Of a stretch of DNA of 25,421 bases, positions 19,910 to 25,421 are shown piece after piece. Below the pieces are notes generated by a model that saw nothing but the letters and a program-made list of their open reading frames with translations, made no database searches and had not been told where the DNA came from. Within the stretch, counting starts at the first letter, position 1; the number at the start of each line of letters is the position of its first letter. Location: the NCBI GenBank assembly GCA_964549155.1, contig CAZJUG010000010.1:1-25421 (forward strand), written 5' to 3'. The position numbers were made by a program, and so were the translations under genes. Source of the DNA: CAKZRD01 sp964549155. Its GTDB lineage: Archaea > Nanobdellota > Nanobdellia > Pacearchaeales > GW2011-AR1.

Positions 19910-20488
19910 ATGAAAAATGACTATCGAGAGCATATTGCCTCTACGGATCAACATCAGGTTTGGCTGCATAGAACCTCAAAAGACTTAGTAGATAGAATAA
20001 TGAAAGAAGGTCTAACTTTTTTAGACCTCTCTGGAACAGCAACTCTACAACCCTCTGACATAGAAAAAGCAGAAAATGTTTATCGAACAGATTTTGGAAC
20101 AAGAAAAGCAGTAGTCGTTATAAAAATACCTCAAGAAATAGCCAAAAAATATTATATACAATCGCCAGATACAAAAGGACAAAGACATGAAGGATATTCT
20201 GGAGATAAGGAAGTATCTTATTGGCATCCGAATGGAAAGTATGCTATTCAGCGCCAGCATGTCCATGGTTGGATAGATAAAGAAACAGACGAGTATCACG
20301 AGAATCCGTATAGAAACGGACCACAACAACTAACAGATAAACATTTTCCATCCATTCTCTATGGAGGGCTAGAAAAAAGTTTAGAAGGACCCCCTAAACA
20401 AACAACAAAATCTAGGTCAAAGAAAGAAAAGGAACTAAGTAGAGGGGAACTTCCTCCACCTCCAACAGAGATAAATATATTGCCATAA
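19910..20488 (+). CDS. Unrecognised soluble protein, ADP-ribosyltransferase-like pattern
   Basis: 192 residues, not confidently assigned. The opening VWLHRTSKDLVDRIMKEGLT (residues ~18-37) resembles the His-x-Thr strand plus helix of ART-fold enzymes. Then come GTATLQPSD, a strand KAVVVIKIP, and YAIQRQHVHGWID near residue 121, which resembles the distal strand where such enzymes hold a Glu/Gln. The last ~35 residues are basic then proline-rich (PPPPTE). The start has no clean TATA box 25 nt upstream; a weaker TATTAAAC lies about 40 nt upstream. It might be an RNA- or protein-modifying enzyme, or something unrelated. Codon use resembles the neighbours. Confidence 0.6.
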   Translation: MKNDYREHIASTDQHQVWLHRTSKDLVDRIMKEGLTFLDLSGTATLQPSDIEKAENVYRTDFGTRKAVVVIKIPQEIAKKYYIQSPDTKGQRHEGYSGDKEVSYWHPNGKYAIQRQHVHGWIDKETDEYHENPYRNGPQQLTDKHFPSILYGGLEKSLEGPPKQTTKSRSKKEKELSRGELPPPPTEINILP

Positions 20489-20509
20489 CCTCTATCTCTA
20501 CCCCAAAAC

Positions 20510-20516
20510 CTTAAAA
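20510..20516 (+). promoter_or_regulatory. TATA-like box for srp54
   Basis: CTTAAAA centred 26 nt upstream of the SRP54 ATG. Confidence 0.5.
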
Positions 20517-20538
20517 CCCTTGAAAACTTCTAAAAAAT

Positions 20539-21906
20539 ATGGTATTAGAAAGAATCTCACAAGCCTTCACAGGTGGAATAAAGAAAATTACAAATGCCTT
20601 ATTTGTAAATAAGAAACTCATAGACGAAGTCATAAAAGAAATCCAAAGAGCACTGATTGAATCTGATGTTAATGTAGAATTAGTTCTCCAGTTAAGTCAA
20701 GAAATTAGAAAATTAGCTATAGATGAGAAAATAAAAGATATTGAAAAGAAAGAACAACTCGTTTCATTGATTCATGAAAAAATAAAACAAATAATCGGTG
20801 AAGGAAAACAGATAAAATTAGAAAAGAAAACAAGGATTCTTCTAATGGGTTTGTATGGTTCTGGAAAAACGACTACAATTTCTAAACTAGGATTTTATTT
20901 TGCTAAGAGGGGAAAGAAAGTTTGTGCATTAGGATTAGACACTCAAAGACCTGCCGCAATGGACCAATTAGAACAAATGTGTGAAAAAGCAAAAATAAAA
21001 TCATTTGTAGACAAAAAAGAAAAAGACCCCTTAAAGATTTACAAAAATTACGAAAAAGAATTAGAAAAATTTGATCTAGTCTTGATTGATACTGCTGGAA
21101 GAGATGGACTAAATAAAGAATTAATAAAAGAAATAAAAGACATAGAAAAAAAAGTTAAACCAGATTATAGAATTTTAATAATGCCTGCAGATATTGGTCA
21201 AGCAGCAAAAACCCAAGCCCAAGAATTTCAAAAGGCATGTTCTATCGATGGAGTAATTATCACGAGAATGGACGGAACAGCAAAAGCTGGAGGTTCCTTG
21301 ACTGCCTGTGCAGAAACTAAAGCACCCATATTTTTCATAGGAACTGGTGAAAAGATTCATGAGCTAGAAACATTTAATCCCGATTCATTTATTTCAAGAC
21401 TTTTAGGAATGGGAGATTTGGAGACACTTCTAGAAAAAGTTCGTTCAGCAACAGATGAAAAACAGCAAAAAAGAATAGAAGATAGACTGAAGGAAGGAAA
21501 ATTCACCCTAGAAGACTTGTATTCACAACTAGAACAAATGAACCAAATGGGAAGTATGGACAAACTAATTGGGATGATTCCAGGATTCAGTCAAGCAAAG
21601 GTTCCAAAAGGAGTATTAGAAAAGCAAGAAAATAAGATGAAAAAATGGAAATATGCAATTCAATCAATGACAAAAGAAGAAGTTGAAAATCCAGAAGTTT
21701 TAGACAAACAAACTTCAAGAATCCAAAGAATCGCAAAAGGTTCGGGTACAACTACCTCGGAAATAAGAGAATTGTTAAAACAATATAAAATGATGAATGA
21801 TTTGATAAAGTCTCAGTCTTCATTAGAGGGACTAGAACAAGGAAAGATAGACCAAAAGACATTACAAAAGATGGCTAAAAAGTTTAGAGGAAAGATAAAA
21901 ATCTAA
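20539..21906 (+). CDS. srp54: Signal recognition particle GTPase SRP54
   Basis: 455 residues, standard length. N domain helices occupy ~1-90. The G domain has GLYGSGKTT near 103, DTQRPAAMDQL near 134, DTAGR near 184, TRMDGTAKAGG near 241 and a closing GTGEKIHELETF. The Met-rich M domain (~300-455) has LEQMNQMGSMDKLIGMIPG for the signal-sequence groove and RIAKGSGTTTSEIRELLKQY, the 7S RNA-binding helix-turn-helix. It binds signal sequences as they leave the ribosome and docks on FtsY, encoded upstream in this window. The convergent MoxR gene ends 15 nt downstream. The start is leaderless. Confidence 0.97.
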   Translation: MVLERISQAFTGGIKKITNALFVNKKLIDEVIKEIQRALIESDVNVELVLQLSQEIRKLAIDEKIKDIEKKEQLVSLIHEKIKQIIGEGKQIKLEKKTRILLMGLYGSGKTTTISKLGFYFAKRGKKVCALGLDTQRPAAMDQLEQMCEKAKIKSFVDKKEKDPLKIYKNYEKELEKFDLVLIDTAGRDGLNKELIKEIKDIEKKVKPDYRILIMPADIGQAAKTQAQEFQKACSIDGVIITRMDGTAKAGGSLTACAETKAPIFFIGTGEKIHELETFNPDSFISRLLGMGDLETLLEKVRSATDEKQQKRIEDRLKEGKFTLEDLYSQLEQMNQMGSMDKLIGMIPGFSQAKVPKGVLEKQENKMKKWKYAIQSMTKEEVENPEVLDKQTSRIQRIAKGSGTTTSEIRELLKQYKMMNDLIKSQSSLEGLEQGKIDQKTLQKMAKKFRGKIKI

Positions 21907-21921
21907 AAAACTTTTTCAACA

Positions 21922-22908
21922 CTAAGGAGCACCAACATTTTTGAACAATTCTTTGATTACCTTGTCTGAACTAACCTTTTCATTTTCCGCTTCAAAACTC
22001 AGAATTAATCTATGTCTCATCACAGGAGGAGCAACAGCTTTTACATCTTCTGGGAGAACATAATTTCTTCCCTTCAATAAGGCCTCTGCCTTGGAAACAA
22101 TATAGAGTGCGATAGAAGCCCTTGGACTGCATCCTACTGAAATATACTTGCTTAGGGCAGTATCCTTTTTTCTTGTTTCATCTACAAGCCTAACAATATA
22201 ATTCCTTATCTCTGGAGAACTATAAACATTACTAACTTTCTTTTGTAACCTAATTATTTTCTCAGGATTTAATATAGACTTTAACCCAAAATCTTTGAAT
22301 TTTTTTACAGAAGTGTTTAATTCTAAGATCTTTTCTTCATCCTCATTTTCTGGATAAGAAACAATTAATTTAAATAAAAACCGATCTAAATGTATTTGAG
22401 ACAATGAATGAATTCCTTGATGTTCTAATGAATCTTCAGTAGCCATTACAAAAAAAGGTTTTGGTAAATTATATTCTAAATTAGGAATACTTACCTTTTC
22501 TTCTTGCATAGCTTCTAACAAAACAGATTGTGTTTCTGGAGAACTGTGATTTATCCCCTCCGCAACCAAAATATTTGTAAAGATAGGCCCTTTAATTAAT
22601 TCAAAATCTTTCTCTTTTTCATTGAATTTTACAATCCCTATTAAATCTGCCCGAGACATATCTTCATTGAACCAAATTCTTCTGCTACTACATCCTAAAA
22701 CTTTTGCAAGAGATTCTATAATCGAAGTTTTTGCAACTCCTGGAACACCACTCAATAAAACATGCCCCCCACAAAGAACAGCTAAAACTAGAGATCTTAT
22801 GTTTTCCTCATGTCCGATAATCAACTTACCAACTTCTTTTTTGATAGCCTCAAAAATTTTGGGCATCTCCTCTTCCTTAAGCAGAACCTCTTTTTTTTCA
22901 CTCACCAT
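21922..22908 (-). CDS. MoxR-family AAA+ ATPase with altered Walker B
   Basis: 328 residues. The MoxR layout is clear: Walker A GVPGVAKTS at 54-62 (Lys60), LLEAMQEEKVSI after Walker B, LDRFLFKL, the sensor 2 segment GCSPRASIAL near residue 257, and the usual C-terminal lid. Where MoxR proteins have LLADEINRAPP, this one reads LVAEGINHSSP, so the Walker B Asp and catalytic Glu are replaced by Glu and Gly. The sensor 1 Asn in ATQNP is Asp (ATEDS), and the QFTPDLMPSD loop reads WFNEDMSRAD. MoxR proteins usually act as chaperones for vWA-domain partners; none is encoded here. Promoter unclear. Confidence 0.88.
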   Translation of the reverse strand: MVSEKKEVLLKEEEMPKIFEAIKKEVGKLIIGHEENIRSLVLAVLCGGHVLLSGVPGVAKTSIIESLAKVLGCSSRRIWFNEDMSRADLIGIVKFNEKEKDFELIKGPIFTNILVAEGINHSSPETQSVLLEAMQEEKVSIPNLEYNLPKPFFVMATEDSLEHQGIHSLSQIHLDRFLFKLIVSYPENEDEEKILELNTSVKKFKDFGLKSILNPEKIIRLQKKVSNVYSSPEIRNYIVRLVDETRKKDTALSKYISVGCSPRASIALYIVSKAEALLKGRNYVLPEDVKAVAPPVMRHRLILSFEAENEKVSSDKVIKELFKNVGAP

Positions 22909-22973
22909 CTTTTACATAATTATTTATATTTACCTTATTAAACCTTACTCTTTTACAAAGTTAAAATAGAAAA

Positions 22974-23837
22974 TTAGGTAAGGATATAATTACCCTTTAG
23001 AACCTTATTCGGATGAACAACAATACCTTTTCCCTTCTTGATTTCGAACTCAACAATCTTTCGTTTAATATCTACTCCCCTAAGTTTAAGAATTTCTAAT
23101 GCTCTCTTACGATTACCTGATTTTTCAAATACATTGTAAAGAATAATGATTCCATCAGATAAAAATGAAACAGCTTCCCCCAATTCAACAAAAGAGGTAC
23201 CTATATGTGTAGGGTTTGCAACTTCCCTAATCAAGAAAGAAGTAATATTGTGCCCTTCAAGATATCTAAATAACTGCTCCATGTAAATTCTAAATCTTGA
23301 ACTCTCTCCAGAGAATGCACTAGAAATACTAGACAATGAATCCACAAGGACTACATCGGGTTGAAAATCTTGAGGAATCAAAACTGGTTGAACATCAATC
23401 AATAATTCTTTTTTAGCTTCAGATAATAAAGCCTCTACACTTCTAGCAATATCTAGTGCATTGAACCTCTTCAAATAAAGTGTACCATCTTTCTCATACT
23501 TTTTTGCATCTACTCCAAACAAAGCCAAATGTTCCCTAAGTCTATCCTCAGGCTCTTCAAAACTCATGTACAAAACTTTCTTTCCCCTAGAACATAGAGT
23601 CTTAATCATGTTTAAGCATAATATAGTCTTTCCATTACCAGGTCCACCCTCAACAAGAACCGCACTTCCCTTAGGGATACCTGCTCCGAGAAGATCATCG
23701 AGTCCAGGAATAAATGTTTTAATATATCTCTCTTCTTTTTTCAAAGGCTTCTCAACAGATTTTTCTTTCTTAACTTTTAAAACTCTTCCACTCAGAAGCA
23801 TCTTCTTCACCTTTTTTTCAACTCTTTTTTTTTTCAT
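22974..23837 (-). CDS. KaiC-like RecA-superfamily ATPase (single domain)
   Basis: 287 residues with one KaiC/RadA-type domain. After a Lys-rich N-terminal 37 residues comes FIPGLDDLLGAGIPKGSAVL, the KaiC opening. Then Walker A GGPGNGKT near residue 64, the tandem catalytic Glu in SFEEPEDRL near 93, Walker B VVLVDSLSS near 163, and the SFLIREVANPTHIGTSF loop. Archaeal single-domain KaiC homologues are ATPases of unclear regulatory role. All ATPase residues look intact, in contrast with the neighbouring MoxR. Its TATA box overlaps the stop codon of the gene upstream, so it can be expressed separately. Confidence 0.88.
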   Translation of the reverse strand: MKKKRVEKKVKKMLLSGRVLKVKKEKSVEKPLKKEERYIKTFIPGLDDLLGAGIPKGSAVLVEGGPGNGKTILCLNMIKTLCSRGKKVLYMSFEEPEDRLREHLALFGVDAKKYEKDGTLYLKRFNALDIARSVEALLSEAKKELLIDVQPVLIPQDFQPDVVLVDSLSSISSAFSGESSRFRIYMEQLFRYLEGHNITSFLIREVANPTHIGTSFVELGEAVSFLSDGIIILYNVFEKSGNRKRALEILKLRGVDIKRKIVEFEIKKGKGIVVHPNKVLKGNYILT

Positions 23838-23859
23838 TACTATAACTCAATAACTTTAG

Positions 23860-23867
23860 TTTATAAA
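23860..23867 (-). promoter_or_regulatory. TATA box for the KaiC-like gene, overlapping the upstream stop codon
   Basis: TTTATAAA centred 26.5 nt upstream of the ATG at 23837. The TAA stop of the upstream gene (23861-23863) is part of the box. Confidence 0.6.
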
Positions 23868-24319
23868 CTTTTCTTTTTAGCAATTCTTTCTATTGGCTCA
23901 AACAGAGGACCAAATCTTTTTTCTCTCTTAATCTTAGTTAAGATAAATATCCCAGTCCCAACCAAAAATCCTAAGAAGAATAATATTAATAGAATATATA
24001 GAGTTACGAATTTAGAATCTCCAACTCCCCCTCTTACAACATTTCCAGTAATTCCATTAGACAAAAATAATATCCCGAATAGTGGTAGAACAAAACTTGC
24101 AGCAAATGCAAATTTCTTTTTCTTCTTAGAGTTCAGATATTTTTCATATCTCTTCCTATTTTCAGAAGTTAAATTTTTATAACAATAAGTATCAGTATAT
24201 TTTATTAACTTTCCAAACTTTGCAGAAACTCTTTGCTCTATTTTGATGAGCCTATCTAAAAAATCATTCTCCAAGAAGTCTTTCCTTTCTTCTTTTGTTT
24301 TCAATAATTGTGTTTGCAT
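23861..24319 (-). CDS. Two-TM membrane protein with long helical N-terminus
   Basis: 152 residues, not recognised. Residues 1-70 form a charged cytoplasmic helical domain (KEERKDFLENDFLDRLIKIE, with Tyr-rich TDTYCY near 44-48). Two membrane helices at about 72-90 and 106-130 follow, and the protein ends in a basic tail. It starts one base after the stop of the upstream gene, so both are on one mRNA. The position between a membrane/helical protein and the KaiC-like ATPase suggests that the operon builds a membrane-linked ATPase assembly; this is inference from order only. Confidence 0.7.
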   Translation of the reverse strand: MQTQLLKTKEERKDFLENDFLDRLIKIEQRVSAKFGKLIKYTDTYCYKNLTSENRKRYEKYLNSKKKKKFAFAASFVLPLFGILFLSNGITGNVVRGGVGDSKFVTLYILLILFFLGFLVGTGIFILTKIKREKRFGPLFEPIERIAKKKSL

Positions 24320-24320
24320 T

Positions 24321-25208
24321 TTATTTTTTCTTTAGTTCTTTCTTTATTGTATGTTTGTGATCTAAGGCATATAATTGCTCCTTTATTAGCGAAATCTGCC
24401 TGTCTACATCTCTAATTAATTCAGCAAGCTTTTTATTCTTTATGGTAAATGATTCCTCAGACATTTTTCCCTTATTGAAGTACCTGTCCTGATTCTTTGT
24501 AATCATATCCTTAAGAGATCGCTTTCTTATCTCTACCTTCATTAAATCTCTTCTGAGAATCCACTTCTGAAAAGGTTTTTTCAGAATAAGTATCAAAATA
24601 AGAAAGATAGCTAGTCCTCCAATCAACTCCTTCCAGCTTTCAGTCACAAACCTCTTTAAACCCCTCGTTGTAGCATCATAAAAAACATTCATTGTTGTAG
24701 CTCTTGATTGTGCAAGGATTATTTCACTATAAGTCTTTTCAATCAATCCAGGAACTAATTCATATCTCTCACTATCCATCTCCTTATCAATTTCCACAAA
24801 AAGTAGTTCTATCTCGCTGGAGTCTATACCCTGAGAAGAATCATTATAGAAATCCATTAACACTCGAATCTGATCTCTTAAATCGAAAGCTAATCCTCTT
24901 ATAGAAACTATCTCTTCACAGATAGTTAGAACATTAGAGTAATCTGCAACCCTCCCTTTCTCAGCAATTGCCTCTTGAATCTCAAAAATATTTTTCGCTT
25001 CTTTTATAGAATCATTAACTCTCAATATAGAAAAATTTGCTAAACTTAATTCCTCCATTATGTCTTCAGAATTTTGTAAACAATAAACAGATTTATTATA
25101 GTCTGTTAGATTTAGTTCTTCGGCAGAGACATAATAATTAAGAGATAACAAAATTAATGAGAAGACTAAAAAAAACTTCCAAGGAAAAATCTTGCCTCTT
25201 TTATCCAT
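24321..25208 (-). CDS. Exported helical protein with one TM and SHOCT-like cytoplasmic hairpin
   Basis: 295 residues from the ATG at 25208. A frame extension to 25247 exists, but TTTATAAA is centred 26.5 nt before 25208 and lies inside that extension. A signal peptide (KRGK, core at about 12-25, YVSAEE) precedes ~150 residues of extracytoplasmic helices with two or three Cys. One membrane helix near 196-214 follows, then a cytoplasmic hairpin with RYFNKGKMSEESFTIKNKKL and EQLYALDHK. The Gly-x-[IM]-Ser-Glu-Glu-[SY]-Phe pattern is SHOCT-like. It probably assembles as an oligomer; function unknown. Confidence 0.75.
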   Translation of the reverse strand: MDKRGKIFPWKFFLVFSLILLSLNYYVSAEELNLTDYNKSVYCLQNSEDIMEELSLANFSILRVNDSIKEAKNIFEIQEAIAEKGRVADYSNVLTICEEIVSIRGLAFDLRDQIRVLMDFYNDSSQGIDSSEIELLFVEIDKEMDSERYELVPGLIEKTYSEIILAQSRATTMNVFYDATTRGLKRFVTESWKELIGGLAIFLILILILKKPFQKWILRRDLMKVEIRKRSLKDMITKNQDRYFNKGKMSEESFTIKNKKLAELIRDVDRQISLIKEQLYALDHKHTIKKELKKK

Positions 25209-25230
25209 AGAATATATATCTAAATTCGGG

Positions 25231-25238
25231 TTTATAAA
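25231..25238 (-). promoter_or_regulatory. TATA box TTTATAAA for the operon at 25208
   Basis: Perfect box centred 26.5 nt upstream of the ATG at 25208. Confidence 0.6.
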
Positions 25239-25296
25239 ACTTTTCATAAGACGAAGCTTGTCCTCCTCAAGTAAATTATAAAGATTTTTCCAACTT

Positions 25297-25419
25297 TCAT
25301 AGTCTCTGTCCCCTCTTCTTTAGATAATCTTGAGCCTCTAAGAACACTAACTCTTCCTCAACTTCCGTCAATCTTCTAGAATAACTCTTCATCATATTAT
25401 GATAAATTCTAGTCTCCAT
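25297..25419 (-). CDS. C-terminal end of a gene (or 40-residue small protein) at the window edge
   Basis: A minus-strand frame ends at 25297 and is open to the window edge. The first visible ATG at 25419 gives 40 residues (beginning METRIYHNMMKSYS), a charged helix with coiled-coil character (SRRLTEVEEELVFLEAQDYL). An in-frame Arg codon precedes the ATG, so a longer gene may continue outside the window. It would be the gene just upstream of the membrane/KaiC/MoxR set. Confidence 0.5.
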   Translation of the reverse strand: METRIYHNMMKSYSRRLTEVEEELVFLEAQDYLKKRGQRL

Positions 25420-25421
25420 CT

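Noticed and set aside
25208..25247. ATG at 25247 with GAGGAGG about 14 nt upstream as the start of the exported helical protein
   Set aside because: The added 13 residues precede an otherwise perfect signal peptide and contain the TATA box. The GGAGG spacing is too long for a good site. I keep 25208 but note this alternative.
25245..25298. 18-codon frame starting at the ATGA overlap with the edge gene
   Set aside because: Short, no recognisable pattern, no support beyond the ATGA overlap.
1..25421. CRISPR arrays, insertion sequences with transposase, rRNA genes, replication origin
   Set aside because: I looked for regularly spaced repeats, transposase motifs, rRNA core sequences and origin-like repeat clusters and saw none. 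The operator repeats at 15534-15647 are too few and unequally spaced for CRISPR.

Overview
The window is AT-rich, gene-dense and archaeal. It encodes ribosomal proteins eL44 and eS1, SRP54, an archaeal-type FtsY, a Gins51-like replication subunit, a KaiC-like ATPase and a MoxR-like ATPase. Short intergenic gaps, many small lysine-rich membrane proteins of no recognised family, and two nucleotidyltransferase/HEPN pairs suggest a DPANN lineage of the Woesearchaeota/Pacearchaeota kind. That placement is inferred from gene content and not from a search.

Layout. 45-2834 (minus): an unrecognised HTH-like gene, then a three-gene operon of a 49-residue ribbon-helix-helix protein, a secreted Cys-rich protein and a membrane-anchored Cys protein. 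2921-4555 (plus): eL44, eS1 and nucleoside diphosphate kinase. 4588-4960: tRNA-Thr(UGU) followed by two further copies of its 3' end set in hairpin-rich DNA with no gene. 4991-8427 (plus): DeoC, a Na+/phosphate-type transporter with a PhoU-like tail, a PIG-L deacetylase and a small acidic protein. 8492-11125 (minus): a YbjQ protein and partner, then BRO-N, wHTH-nucleotidyltransferase, HEPN and a membrane protein. 11284-14378: four membrane proteins of similar architecture and a frameshifted methyltransferase remnant. 14383-16204 (minus): a small membrane protein, a second nucleotidyltransferase/HEPN pair under a promoter surrounded by four operator-like repeats, and Gins51. 16295-21906: FtsY, a nucleoside deoxyribosyltransferase-like protein, a ZIP transporter, a Ca2+/Na+ exchanger-like protein, an unrecognised basic protein and SRP54. 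21922-25419 (minus): membrane/helical genes, a KaiC-like ATPase and a MoxR-family ATPase with altered catalytic motifs.

Expression logic. Almost every gene that begins a transcription unit has a TATA-like box (TTTATAAA or TTTTAAA type) centred 25-28 nt upstream of its ATG. This means leaderless transcripts, and it resolves several start codons. Genes inside operons mostly overlap their predecessor (ATGA) or follow within a few bases. At 13073/13124 one palindromic TATA box sits exactly midway between two divergent ATGs.

The most notable points are the symmetric promoter, the repeated tRNA-Thr tails, the operator array at the second HEPN module, the translationally coupled BRO/nucleotidyltransferase/HEPN/membrane cluster, and the MoxR protein without a normal Walker B.
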